A DNA stretch of 64,000 bases from Bacteroidaceae bacterium (lineage in GTDB: Bacteria > Bacteroidota > Bacteroidia > Bacteroidales > Bacteroidaceae): positions 1 to 64,000 of the forward strand of contig JAFXNA010000012.1 of the NCBI GenBank assembly GCA_017529865.1. Reading direction: 5' to 3'. The position numbers were made by a program, and so were the translations under genes. Under the pieces are notes generated by a model, which was given only the letters and a program-made list of their open reading frames with translations, was not told the DNA's origin and ran no database searches. Position 1 is the stretch's first letter, and each line of letters starts with the position of its first letter. Shown piece by piece: positions 30,094 through 39,906 of this stretch.

Positions 30094-32547
30094 ATGAAGA
30101 TTCTATTTACTATCTTTCTGTCTGCGGTAGCGTTGACAGCGCTGGCTGCGGACGAGTTCGTGAGTTTCTCTGCCGGTGATTGGCAGTTGAATGCAAGCGG
30201 TAATGTGACGATTTACGTGAGCGACAAGGACGAGCGGGGCGTGATGCGTGCTGCGAAGGACTTGGTGAACGACCTCAAGGCTGTGACGGGTCGTGCTGGT
30301 GTCTTGGTGGACAATCCCAAAGATGCTGCCATCGTAATTGGTACGGCTGGTAAGGTGGATGCTGTGAAGGCTTATGCCAAACAACTGAAGGGCAAGTATG
30401 AGATGTATGTGATTGAGGCGACGGACGGTAAGCTGACCATTGCCGGTAGCAACCGTCGTGGTACCATCTTCGGCATCTACGAACTGAGCCGTCAGTTGGG
30501 TGTGTCGCCATGGTACTACTGGGCTGATGTGCCTACGATGCGTCACGATCAGGTATATATTAAGAACGGTAGCTATACGGATGGCGAACCTGCCGTGAAG
30601 TGGCGTGGACTGTTCCTCAACGATGAGGCTCCTTGTCTGACTTCATGGGTGAAGAATACGTTTGGAACCGACTTTGGCGGTCATGAGTTCTATGCCAAGG
30701 TGTTTGAACTCATTCTTCGCTTGAAGGGTAATATGCTGTGGCCTGCCATGTGGGGCTGGGCTTTCTATGCTGACGACCCTGAGAACCTGAAGACTGCTGA
30801 CGAAATGGGTGTGATTATGGGTACGAGTCACCATGAACCGATGGCACGTAACCATCAGGAATATGCCCGCAACCGCCAGAAATGGGGTGCGTGGGACTAT
30901 GCAAAGAATAAGGAGAAGCTGGATGAGTTCTTCCGTGAGGGTATCGAGCGTATGCAGGGTACTGACGACGTCGTGACCATCGGTATGCGTGGTGATGGCG
31001 ATGCTGCGATGAGTGCTGATGCCGATACGAAACTGCTCGAGGATATCGTGGTGAACCAGCGTCGCATCATCCAGGAAGTGACAAAGCGCCCAGCGAAGGA
31101 AACTCCTCAGGTGTGGGCTCTCTATAAGGAGGTACAGGACTACTTCGATGCAGGTATGAATGTGCCTGACGATGTGACCATCCTCATCAGCGATGACAAC
31201 TGGGGTAATATCCGCCGTGTGCCCAACGCAAAGCGCACAGGTGGATGGGGTATCTACTACCATGTGGACTATGTGGGTGCACCTCGTAACACTAAGTGGC
31301 TGAATGTGACCCAGACACAGCAGATGTTCGAACAACTTTCGTTGGCTTACGACTTCGGCATCCAGCAGCTGTGGATTCTCAATGTGGGTGACTTGAAGCC
31401 AATGGAGTATCCTATTCAGATGTACTTCGACATGGCTTGGAAACCAAAAGAATATAAGGTGGAGAATATCATTGACCATACACGTCGCTTCTTTGCAACT
31501 GTGCTTGGTGAGCAATGGGCTACGGAGGCTGCCGACATATACAACCAGAACTGTCAGTATATGGCTCGTGTAACACCTGAGATGCTCGATGCCCGTACTT
31601 ATAACGTAGCTACAGGCGAATGGAAACAGGTGGCTGATGAATACCAGCGACTTGAAACACGCGCCTTGCGTCTGTTCCTCGAGATTCCTGAGGAAACAAA
31701 GGATGCCTACAAACAGTTGGTTTTATTCCCTGTACAGGCTGGAGCCAACATATATGATATGTACTACGCACAGGCGATGAATCAATACTGTGCAGAGCGC
31801 AACGATCCTGATGCTAACCGTTGGGCACAGCGTGTAAAGGAGTGCTTCGATCGTGATGCCGCTCTCAATGCATCCTATAACAAGGATATTGCAGGAGGCA
31901 AATGGAATGGTATGATGACCCAAAAGCACATTGGCTACACATCATGGAACGACAACTTCCGTGCTGATATGCTGCCACGTACACGTGAGGTTGAGGCTGC
32001 AACTGGTGGCTACATCTTCTCCCCAAGTAACGGATTTGTAGCAATGGAGGCAGAGCACTTCTTTAGTGCCACTGCTGCAGAAGGAACTGAGTGGACCGTC
32101 TATCCTTATTACGGACGTACACGCAGTGCTGTGGCCCTGACTCCTTATACTAAACCTACAGACGATGCGAAGCTGACATACAAATTTACCCTTCCAGCCA
32201 ATCATCCTTCAGAAGTGAAGGTGCTTGTTGTGGTGAAGTCAACCCTAGATTTCGAGAATCGTGGTGGACATGAATATACTGTCAGCCTCGATGGTTCAGA
32301 ACCTGCAGTGGTGAACTTCAACAAGAATTTGGTTGACAAGCAGCCTTATCAGTATAGTGTGTTCTATCCTACCATCGCACGTCGTGTAGTAGAAAACACC
32401 GTGACACTCCCTGTAGGCAGTGGTGAGACCCATGAACTGGTTATCCATCCACGTCATTCGGGCATTGTATTCGAAAAGATTGTCGTCGACTTCGGCGACT
32501 ACAGCACTTCCTACCTCTTCGGCAAAGAGTCGGAAGTGAAGCGATAA
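30094..32547 (+). CDS. Secreted glycoside hydrolase family 115 (xylan alpha-1,2-glucuronidase type)
   Basis: An 817-residue protein with a signal peptide (IFLSAVALTALA). N-terminal alpha/beta domain to about 170 (AAIVIGTAG, GSNRRGTIFGIYELSRQLGVSPWYYWADVP). The TIM-barrel core follows (KWRGLFLNDEAPCLTSW, KGNMLWPAMWGWAF, GTSHHEPMARNHQEY, VTIGMRGDGDAAM, YHVDYVGAPRNTKWLNV), matching GH115. A helical domain and a C-terminal beta-sandwich (from FVAMEAEHF, about 650) end the protein. GH115 enzymes remove glucuronic acid side chains from xylan. The gene stands alone between two terminators. No good promoter box was found in the 28 bases after the upstream terminator. Confidence 0.9.
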   Translation: MKILFTIFLSAVALTALAADEFVSFSAGDWQLNASGNVTIYVSDKDERGVMRAAKDLVNDLKAVTGRAGVLVDNPKDAAIVIGTAGKVDAVKAYAKQLKGKYEMYVIEATDGKLTIAGSNRRGTIFGIYELSRQLGVSPWYYWADVPTMRHDQVYIKNGSYTDGEPAVKWRGLFLNDEAPCLTSWVKNTFGTDFGGHEFYAKVFELILRLKGNMLWPAMWGWAFYADDPENLKTADEMGVIMGTSHHEPMARNHQEYARNRQKWGAWDYAKNKEKLDEFFREGIERMQGTDDVVTIGMRGDGDAAMSADADTKLLEDIVVNQRRIIQEVTKRPAKETPQVWALYKEVQDYFDAGMNVPDDVTILISDDNWGNIRRVPNAKRTGGWGIYYHVDYVGAPRNTKWLNVTQTQQMFEQLSLAYDFGIQQLWILNVGDLKPMEYPIQMYFDMAWKPKEYKVENIIDHTRRFFATVLGEQWATEAADIYNQNCQYMARVTPEMLDARTYNVATGEWKQVADEYQRLETRALRLFLEIPEETKDAYKQLVLFPVQAGANIYDMYYAQAMNQYCAERNDPDANRWAQRVKECFDRDAALNASYNKDIAGGKWNGMMTQKHIGYTSWNDNFRADMLPRTREVEAATGGYIFSPSNGFVAMEAEHFFSATAAEGTEWTVYPYYGRTRSAVALTPYTKPTDDAKLTYKFTLPANHPSEVKVLVVVKSTLDFENRGGHEYTVSLDGSEPAVVNFNKNLVDKQPYQYSVFYPTIARRVVENTVTLPVGSGETHELVIHPRHSGIVFEKIVVDFGDYSTSYLFGKESEVKR

Positions 32548-32553
32548 AAATAG

Positions 32554-32584
32554 AAAGCAGGGGTTCAACTGAACTCCTGCTTTT
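32554..32584. terminator. Bidirectional terminator
   Basis: AAAGCAGG-G-GTTC and GAAC-T-CCTGCTTTT form a stem with one mismatch and a short loop. It lies between the convergent GH115 gene and the PEP-synthase-like gene. Confidence 0.85.
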
Positions 32585-32590
32585 CTTTTG

Positions 32591-35530
32591 TTATTTTGTT
32601 ACCACACCCTCTTTCTTCATGCCGTCAATCTTGATGGTGACAGGTTTGGGGAGTCGCACATGGCGAACGAAATCGGTCTCTTGGACAGCAGGGAGGCTGT
32701 TGAGGTAGTCGATGTCGTAGATGCCATCGCCGATATAGTCGTTGACGATGAAATAGCCCACACCAAACGAGGTTAGGTTCTGGAAGAAGTGGGTGCCCTG
32801 ACAGGGTTCCACACGATAGTCCTTCAGTCCGGCTTCGACGATGAGTTTGGCGGTACTGATATGCGGCCACTTCACAGGGATGCCCAACCAAGAGTCGTTG
32901 CTGCCCCAGCGGCCTGGACCTACAAGAACGTACGACTTGCCTGCATCGAGGAATCCCCGATTGATTCGTTCTACCTCATCGGCGATACGTGGATTGTTGG
33001 ATGCTGAGTAGCCCTTCGTCTTCACGTAGACGATATCGCAAATGTCGCTCATCACACCACACCCGATTGCGTTGTGGCTGCGGATGATGCAGTCGGAGTC
33101 GGGAATCTCTGTGAGGTCTTCATCAATCATCATCTTATTGTCCACCATCGGACGTATCTGCAGCAGGTAGAACTCGCCTGTCTTGTCGGGCTTGAGTCTC
33201 ACGGCGAACTCAATCTCCACGGGGCGGCGCATCTCTTCCTGTCCGAACTTCAAAATCATCTGCAGGATTTCGGGCAGAGGGAACACCCCTTGTTGCAATA
33301 CGCCTGCAAAGGTGATGAGTTTACGATTGCGACCTTCGTAGAATCCATCGTAGATGCATTGGTCGTAGGGGTCGTAGGTGCTGCAGATGTATTGCAGCGA
33401 ACCATTGTTCTCGACATCGCGCACCATGAGTTTCACAAGGTTGAACCCGTCGTCCACCTTGAAGTCATCGCGTATGTTCTTCGTATCGAGGGCTAGCAGG
33501 TAGGTCTGCGTTTCACGCAGGGCAATCTCCATCTCGCTGGTCTGCAACACCTGATGTGGGTGAGCAGGACAGACACGCAGGCTCATGCCGCCATCCACGA
33601 TATATTTACCCAGTCCCATTGCCAGGTTCACCGTACCTTCTTCGGCTTTCTCGTCGCCGATGGGGTAGTAGCTGATGCTGCGAGCTACACCCGATATGTT
33701 GGGGTAGAAGTAATCACCGTATTGTGTACCCACCACTTCTTGCAGGATGACAGCCATCTTCTCTTGGTCAATCACATTGCTCGTAGCGGTCATGTAGGCT
33801 TTTGAGTCGCTGAAGAACACAGAGGCGTACACACTCTTGATGGCATCGCTCAGCAGTTTCAGGTGGAAATACTTGTCTTCCACATACGGAATCATATAGG
33901 TACTGTACACCCCTGCGAAGGGCTGATAGTGGGCATCTTCGAGCAGGGACGAACTACGGATGGCAATCGGTGCCTTCACCACATCGAGGAAGGCCATGAG
34001 GTCCTCCGCCAACCGCTCAGGCAGACGTGCATGCAGGAACTGATGCAGTATCTCATCGTTCGATGCATCGCTCAATGCCACCTGATACAGCTCGTTCGTA
34101 TCCATAAACTCATCGAAGATATCCGTACACAGCACCACTGTCTTAGGGATGGTTACCTCGGCATTTTCAAACTGGTTGAGTTCGTCGTAGCGTGAGATGA
34201 TGTTATCGAGGAATGCCAGTCCACGACCCTTACCGCCCAGAGAACCTTCACCGATACGAGCGAAGTTCGAGAAGCGGTCGAAGCGGTCACGACGGAAGGT
34301 AGCTACCACACCACGATTCTTCATCTTACGATAGCTCACAATAGCATCATAGATATACTGGCGATGGGCATCCACATCCTGGAGGGTGCGCCAAGTGATT
34401 TTCTTCAGGAAGTCGCAGATGGGGAACAGCGCACGTGAACCTAACCAACGGCTCACATTGTTGCGCGACACATGATACATCAGCGATTCGCGAGGCAGAG
34501 TGAAGATATTGTCCTGCAGGTCCTTCAGGTTCTTGATGCGAGCCACCTCCTCCATTGTGTCGGGATTGCGGAAGATGAAATCGCCAAAGCCGAAATAGCG
34601 GCGAACCAAATCACGCAGGTCAATGTCCAGCTTCTTCGAGTTCTTGTCGATAAAACTGGCATGACATTGACGTGCCAGCTCCTTGTTCTCCAGTTCCGAT
34701 GACTCCATGATGAGCGGCACATATTCGTCCTCAGCGCGGATGGCACTCAGCAGTTTGAAACCTGCCAACTTGTCCTTCTTCCCATCCTTGGGGAACTCAC
34801 AGTCGCTGATCACTCCCAATGTGTTGTCCTTGAACTTATAGTATGTCTCCCATGCCTCTTCGTATGTACGTGCCAGCACAATCTTTGGACGTCCACGCAT
34901 ACGCAGCGTCTCCAATTGCGAGTTCAGTGCCTCTGTGGCAAACTCCAGACTCTGCTGTAGCACGAACTTATAGAGGTTAGGCAGGATGCTCGAATAGAAC
35001 CGGATGCCATCTTCCACCAAGAGCACCATCTGCACACCAGCCGTCTTGATGTCGTGTTCCAGGTTCATCTTGTCCTCCATCAGTTTGATGATACTCAAGA
35101 GCAAATCGGTATTACCCAACCAGCAGAACACATATTCGAAGATGCTCAGATCTTCATTCTCCATACGCTTCGTGATACCGTGAGAGAAAGGAGTGAGTAC
35201 CACGATAGGGATATCAGGAAAAGCACCTTTGATGGTGCGGGCAATGTCGAACACATCGTTGCTGTCGTTACCAGGCATACAGATGACCAGCTCGAACTTT
35301 GTGCCACGCATCAGTTCAGTTGCCTCGTCCTTGTTTGCTGCACGGAAGAAGCGGGGAGGATAGCGCAGTCCCAGTTTCGAGTACTCATCAAATATCTTCT
35401 CATCAATACGGCCATCGTCCTCCAACATGAAGGCATCGTAAGGGTTGGCCACAATCAGCACATTGAAAATACGACGTGCCATCAGCTCCACAAACGACGT
35501 ATCCTTCAGTATCAATTGATTCTTTTTCAT
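32591..35530 (-). CDS. Protein with two receiver-like regions and a pyruvate/PEP-dikinase ATP-binding domain
   Basis: A 979-residue cytoplasmic protein. The first 370 residues contain two CheY-like segments (about 15-150, NVLIVANPYDAFMLEDDGRI; about 165-330, MVLLVEDGIRFYSSILP). Residues about 420-800 hold an ATP-grasp/PPDK N-terminal-type domain (FARIGEGSLGGKGRGLAFLDNII, PIAIRSSSLLEDA, QPFAGVYSTYMIP, EIEFAVRLKPDKTGEFYLLQIRPM). I see neither the phosphohistidine TSH swivel motif nor the PEP-utilising barrel, so it is not a complete PEP synthase. The last 170 residues have GPGRWGSNDSWLGIPV and TSFGVGYF. Function unknown; a phosphotransfer or regulatory role is inference. The ATG at 35530 is preferred over an upstream TTG at 35536. 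Confidence 0.8.
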   Translation of the reverse strand: MKKNQLILKDTSFVELMARRIFNVLIVANPYDAFMLEDDGRIDEKIFDEYSKLGLRYPPRFFRAANKDEATELMRGTKFELVICMPGNDSNDVFDIARTIKGAFPDIPIVVLTPFSHGITKRMENEDLSIFEYVFCWLGNTDLLLSIIKLMEDKMNLEHDIKTAGVQMVLLVEDGIRFYSSILPNLYKFVLQQSLEFATEALNSQLETLRMRGRPKIVLARTYEEAWETYYKFKDNTLGVISDCEFPKDGKKDKLAGFKLLSAIRAEDEYVPLIMESSELENKELARQCHASFIDKNSKKLDIDLRDLVRRYFGFGDFIFRNPDTMEEVARIKNLKDLQDNIFTLPRESLMYHVSRNNVSRWLGSRALFPICDFLKKITWRTLQDVDAHRQYIYDAIVSYRKMKNRGVVATFRRDRFDRFSNFARIGEGSLGGKGRGLAFLDNIISRYDELNQFENAEVTIPKTVVLCTDIFDEFMDTNELYQVALSDASNDEILHQFLHARLPERLAEDLMAFLDVVKAPIAIRSSSLLEDAHYQPFAGVYSTYMIPYVEDKYFHLKLLSDAIKSVYASVFFSDSKAYMTATSNVIDQEKMAVILQEVVGTQYGDYFYPNISGVARSISYYPIGDEKAEEGTVNLAMGLGKYIVDGGMSLRVCPAHPHQVLQTSEMEIALRETQTYLLALDTKNIRDDFKVDDGFNLVKLMVRDVENNGSLQYICSTYDPYDQCIYDGFYEGRNRKLITFAGVLQQGVFPLPEILQMILKFGQEEMRRPVEIEFAVRLKPDKTGEFYLLQIRPMVDNKMMIDEDLTEIPDSDCIIRSHNAIGCGVMSDICDIVYVKTKGYSASNNPRIADEVERINRGFLDAGKSYVLVGPGRWGSNDSWLGIPVKWPHISTAKLIVEAGLKDYRVEPCQGTHFFQNLTSFGVGYFIVNDYIGDGIYDIDYLNSLPAVQETDFVRHVRLPKPVTIKIDGMKKEGVVTK

Positions 35531-35597
35531 CGTCAATTATGCAATTTTGCTGCAAAATTACAAAAAAAAGACAAAAAACGCACTATTTTGTAAAATA

Positions 35598-35642
35598 ATT
35601 ATGAATTATGTATTATGAATTATGAATTATTTTGTACCTTTG
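35598..35642 (+). promoter_or_regulatory. Heptamer array fused to the promoter of the GH2 transcript
   Basis: AATTATG, AATTATG, TATTATG, AATTATG, AATTATT units run into TTGTACCTTTGC; the -7 box TACCTTTG is at 35635-35642. Same design as at 28666 and 42957. Confidence 0.7.
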
Positions 35643-35717
35643 CATCGGATTCAAAAGAAGCACTTAGTTTTTTTTATCACTGATTTAGGTGATTAATAGT
35701 GTAAATTAGTAGGAGAG

Positions 35718-35753
35718 AGTCAGGTCCGTTGAAGGATATGACTCTTTTTTTAT
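35718..35753 (+). terminator. Terminator-like hairpin in the leader of the GH2 gene
   Basis: AGAGTCA (35718-35724) pairs with TGACTCT (35741-35747), with inner TCC/GGA pairs, and is followed by seven T. It lies about 105 bases after the promoter and 27 bases before the GH2 start. An upstream ATCAC/GTGAT hairpin (about 35676-35693) could be part of the same fold. It could be an attenuator or the end of a short RNA. Confidence 0.5.
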
Positions 35754-35779
35754 TAATAATAACAAACGTAGATAACGAT

Positions 35780-38680
35780 ATGAAACGACTCATATTCATA
35801 ACCTCCATGCTGATTGTCTCAACATGTTTGGCAACAGCACAGCGACGTATTCCTTTCAATGCCGAATGGACCATTGGTGAAGCCAATCATTCGGTCACCC
35901 TACCTCGTGCATGGAACGAAGACGATGCATACAGAGTTTCCATCGAACAGCTGCCTACCGATGTAGTGTGGTACAGGAAGGTGTTTACCTTGCCCAACAT
36001 GAAAGGCAAGAAGGTCTTTATCGAGTTTGAAGGAGTTCGTCAGGCTGGCGAAGTCTATGTCAATGGTGATTCAGTGGGCATCAGCGAAAACGGTGCAATG
36101 GCTTTTGGATTCGATATTACACCTTATATAAAAAAAGGGAAGAACCACATCGAAGTGAAAACTGATAATAGTTGGAACTATCGCGAGAAGTCGTCAAACA
36201 GTCCTTATCAATGGAACGATAAGAATTTTAATGCTAACTATGGAGGTATCACGAAAAATGTGTGGTTACATATCACAGACGAAGTTTATCAGACCCTACC
36301 CCTCTATTCCAACTTGCAAACCACTGGAACGTATGTCTATCTGACTGATGCCAACATCCAGCAGCATACTGCCACCGTTGCTGTTGAGACAGAAGTCAAA
36401 AACGACAGCAAACAGTCACGCCAGATGCATATGCAGGTACAGTTTCCTTCAGCTTTGCAAGTTGAAGGTCCCATAGAGCCTGCCCGTTTGGTCAACCTTC
36501 AGCCTGGTGAGAAAAGCATCATCCGACAGACATATCGAATTGCGAACGTGCAGTGGTGGAGCATCGGCGAAGGTAATCTATATGATGTTGTCACCCAGTT
36601 GACTGATGTGAAAGGGAAGGTATTTGATGAAGTTGTGACTCGAACGGGGTTCCGTACAACCCGCTTTGCTAACGGACTGATTTGGCTCAACGGACAGGTC
36701 ATTCAGGTGAAAGGTTATGCTCAGCGCACCAGCAACGAATGGCCAGCTGTAGGCATCTCCGTTCCTGCATGGCTGAGCGACTATTCCAATGGGCTGATGG
36801 TGGAGAGCGGAGCCAATCTGGTACGATGGATGCATATCACTCCTTGGTAACAGGATGTGGAGTCGTGCGACCGAGTGGGACTGATGCAAGCTATGCCTGC
36901 AGGCGACGGGGAAAAAGATGTCGAGGGACCTCGCTGGCGACAGCGTACCGAACTCATGCGCGATGCCATCATCTACAATCGAAACAATCCTAGCATCATT
37001 TTCTATGAGGGGGGAAACGAATCCATCAGCCGCGCTCATATGTTGGAAATGAAAGCCATCCGTGACCAGTTCGACCCTCACGGAGGACGGGCCATCGGAA
37101 GCCGTGAGATGCTAGATATTGATGAGGCAGAATATGGAGGTGAGATGCTCTACATCAACAAGAGCAAGAAACACCCCATGTGGGCAATGGAGTATTGTCG
37201 TGATGAAGGACTGCGTAAGTATTGGGACAGCTACAGCTATCCATATCATCAAGAAGGTGCAGGTCCGCTCCATAACGGGCAGCCAGCCAACGCTTACAAC
37301 CACAATCAGGATGAATTTGCAGTCGAACTTGTCCGCCGTTGGTACGACTACTGGCGCGAACGGCCAGGTACAGGCACACGTGTCAGCAGTGGAGGTGTGA
37401 AAATTGTGTTCAGCGATACTAATACCCATCACCGTGGGGAAGAAAACTATCGTCGGAGCGGAGTGACCGATGCTATGCGAATCCCCAAAGACGGATTCTA
37501 CGCCCATCAGGTCATGTGGCACGGATGGGTTGATACCGATTCCTTCCAAACTTATATCATAGGTCATTGGAACTATCAGCAAGGAGTGAAGAAACCTGTC
37601 TACGTAGTGTCGAATGCTCCGAATGTCGAACTGTTTCTCAATGGCAAAAGTCTGGGAAAAGGAGAACAAAGCTACCATTTCCTCCATACTTGGCACGACG
37701 TGAACTGGGAGGCAGGCATCCTGCAGGCAGTGAGTCGTGACGATGCAGGAAGGGAAGTATCAAACTACCGTCTTCAGACTGTAGGCGAACCTGCTGCATT
37801 GAAGCTGACAACAATCGAAAATCCTCAAGGATGGCAAGCTGATGGAGCCGACTTGGTATTGGTACAGTTCGAAGTAGTCGATCGTGAAGGTCGCCGCTGC
37901 CCCCTCGACAACCGGATGGTCAGCTTTACCCTTGAAGGTCCTGCAGAATGGCGAGGAGGTATTGCACAAGGTCCCGACAACTATATCCTCTCAAAGGCTC
38001 TACCCGTGGAATGTGGCGTGAACAGAGTGCTCATTCGCAGTACAACCAAAGCCGGATGTGTCACACTGAAAGCACAAGCAGAAGGACTTCCTCTCAGTCA
38101 GATGACCCTCGAGACACATCGGCCTACCCTACAACGCAATCAGGCTCCACAAGTTCATCTCGTACCAGCCAAACGTACGATGCATCCTACATATCTGCAA
38201 ACCAAGGTGGGTGTTGATATCGTAGCTGCCATATCCGAAGTAAACCAGGAGACCCTTCGCAACAGCTACGATGACAACGAACTGAGCGAATGGCGAGGAG
38301 GTACATCTGTGACCTATACTTTGAGCGAAGCAGCACCTATCAATGACATCTGTGTGAAGATGGCAGGGTGGCGCTCCACGAACTATGCACTCGAGGTAGA
38401 GGCAGAAGGTAATATTCTATGGCGAGGCATCACCCCCACCAGCCTCGGATATGTACATCTCCAGATAGCACATCCAGTGAAAGCTAAGACATTCACCATC
38501 AGAGCTATTGACAAATCAAAGGCACAAGCAAGGGAAGCCAACTTCAACGACCCTGAAGCCGCACGATTCCAGAACATCACAGAAGTGGCAGGCGGTAAAG
38601 CCAATGAGCTGGATGCAACTAGCACACCCAATGCGAAGGTCCAACCGCTACGCATCGTCGAGATTGAATTCCTGAAATAA
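35780..38680 (+). pseudogene. Glycoside hydrolase family 2 beta-galactosidase-like gene broken by one in-frame stop
   Basis: Reading through a single TAA at 36848-36850 gives a 966-residue GH2-type protein with a signal peptide (IFITSMLIVSTCLATA). The jelly-roll N-domain contains TLPNMKGKKVFIEFEGVRQAGEVYVNGDSVG; the immunoglobulin-like domain covers about 170-300. The TIM barrel has the acid/base region FYEGGNESISRAHM. A DUF4982-like domain (APNVELFLNGKSLGKGEQ) and further C-terminal beta domains follow. The stop falls at codon 357 in a barrel block (LVRWMHITPW, stop, QDVESCDRVGL) where a Lys or similar residue would be expected. Both sides stay in the same frame and look otherwise intact, so a recent A-to-T type point mutation, a sequencing error, or rare read-through are all possible. 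Without read-through no active enzyme is made. Confidence 0.85.
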
Positions 38681-39190
38681 ATAAAAAGCAATAATATAGA
38701 AATTGACACAAACGCCTGCATTAGCCAATATAAAAACAAGCAACCCCTAGGGGCTACAAATAGTACGTCTTATACTGAAATAGCTTGACACTCTTTCGCC
38801 CAATTTGTGAAATCAGGAAAAGTCACTAGACACATACGAAAAAGCGGGCTATTAATACTGTCAGAAATTTGAATCGATTCAACTCATCCATTGAATCGAT
38901 TCAATCGATCGGATGAATCGATTCAAGTTTTGAACACCTATATTTAAAAGTTTAGAGTTTTGGCGGCTATGTTTCGTTTTAACGTTATAATGGAATAAAA
39001 AGGGTCGCTAACCGTTATTTCCCCCTTGGTGGTAGGGAAATCCCTACAAGGTTTAGGATTTCGGAATTTAATCGATTTCGGACTTGCGGTATCAAAGAGA
39101 TGTACGAGGTTGGAAAACAGGAGCCTCACAACTAAAGAACTAAATAACAAAAAATAATAACAAACTAAAAATTAAGAAAGGAAACAAATT
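38681..39190. promoter_or_regulatory. 510-base gap with palindromes upstream of the secreted protein gene
   Basis: No gene was found here. It holds a CCCCTAGGGG palindrome near 38745, the evenly spaced GAATCGATTC array (38871-38924, listed separately), a GTAGGGA/TCCCTAC hairpin within CCTTG/CAAGG (about 39024-39051), and a direct repeat of GATTTCGGA around 39056-39082. The last 60 bases before the ATG are A-rich. No TAnnTTTG box is obvious close to the gene. Confidence 0.6.
38871..38924. promoter_or_regulatory. Three GAATCGATTC palindromes at an exact 22-base spacing
   Basis: GAATCGATTC occurs at 38871-38880, 38893-38902 and 38915-38924; the first two lie within TTGAATCGATTCAA. Starts are 22 bases apart, close to two helical turns, so bound dimers would lie on one face of the helix. 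A further ATCGAT core lies about 38904. This looks like an operator for a dimeric regulator of the gene at 39191, some 270 bases downstream. Confidence 0.6.
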
Positions 39191-39706
39191 ATGAAGTCAT
39201 TAGTAATCGCAATCGCAAGTCTCATCGCAACTGTAAGTGCAAACGCTCAGAACTCAACAGTGTACTACGCACCAGTAACAACCAACATGGAGGTAGGTCT
39301 CGGATTCGACCGCGCTACCAACCAGTGCATCCTCAGCATCATCGAGGAAGCTAGCGAGGCAGTAGATTTCAATTTCGACATCATCAATACAAACGGTGAA
39401 AGCGTCCTCACAAGCGAACTCAGCGAAGGCAACGTGAACGTCATGCCAAAGGACCGCAACGCTGACTACTACCAGTGCAACTACGAACTTTCTGTTCCTG
39501 AACTCATGGACATCATCGTCAATGCAAAGGACAACACAGTAGTGATCAACGGTACCCAGGTAAGCAGCAAGGCTCTTGCAAGTGCTATCGCAAGCGTGCA
39601 GAAGGAACTCCGCCCTGCAGCAAAGGCTCCTGAATTCCCACAGCGCCACCGCATCCACGCTACCCCTTGGGGAGCTCCACGCTTCGGTCAGTTTGCTCGC
39701 AGATAA
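39191..39706 (+). CDS. Secreted protein of unknown function with basic tail
   Basis: A 171-residue protein with a signal peptide (LVIAIASLIATVSANA). The mature part has a beta-rich segment (STVYYAPVTTNMEVGLGFD, QCILSIIEEASEAVDFNFDI) with two cysteines, a helical stretch (SSKALASAIASVQKELRP), and a basic tail rich in Arg, His and Pro (FPQRHRIHATPWGAPRFGQFARR). No family is recognised. Codon use is strongly biased (few rare codons, many GCA/GTA/AAC), which suggests high expression. It has a strong terminator and a large upstream region with palindromes. Confidence 0.75.
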   Translation: MKSLVIAIASLIATVSANAQNSTVYYAPVTTNMEVGLGFDRATNQCILSIIEEASEAVDFNFDIINTNGESVLTSELSEGNVNVMPKDRNADYYQCNYELSVPELMDIIVNAKDNTVVINGTQVSSKALASAIASVQKELRPAAKAPEFPQRHRIHATPWGAPRFGQFARR

Positions 39707-39761
39707 TCAAGAAATTACTCATGACGACATAACAATATAGGATTATTATTATTCAATGTAA

Positions 39762-39797
39762 GAGAGGTGCAGGTTGTGAAAACCTGCACCTCTCACT
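39762..39797 (+). terminator. Terminator of the secreted protein gene
   Basis: GAGAGGTGCAGGTT and AACCTGCACCTCTC form a perfect 14-pair stem with a small loop (GTGAA), then CACTTTG. It is unusually long and stable. Confidence 0.85.
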
Positions 39798-39802
39798 TTG
39801 TC

Positions 39803-39906
39803 CCTATAACCAATAACCATTATCAATAAACCTATTAACCTACTAAGCTATTAAGCTACTAAGCTTCAATAACCAATAACCTATAACCAATAACCTTTAA
39901 CCATTA
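39803..39906. repeat. Heptanucleotide-type array (CAATAAC / CTATAAC / CTATTAAG)
   Basis: About 100 bases of units such as CTATAAC, CAATAAC, CTATTAA, CTACTAAG, CAATAAC, CTTTAAC. It fills the gap up to the stop of the minus-strand nuclease gene at 39904. No coding potential. Confidence 0.7.

Noticed and set aside
30643-31515. Open frame of 290 codons on the minus strand
   Set aside because: Antisense to the GH115 gene and without family features.
36857-38680. Second half of the GH2 gene as an independent gene from a GTG
   Set aside because: It would begin in the middle of the TIM barrel without signal peptide; it is the continuation of the frame broken by the TAA.
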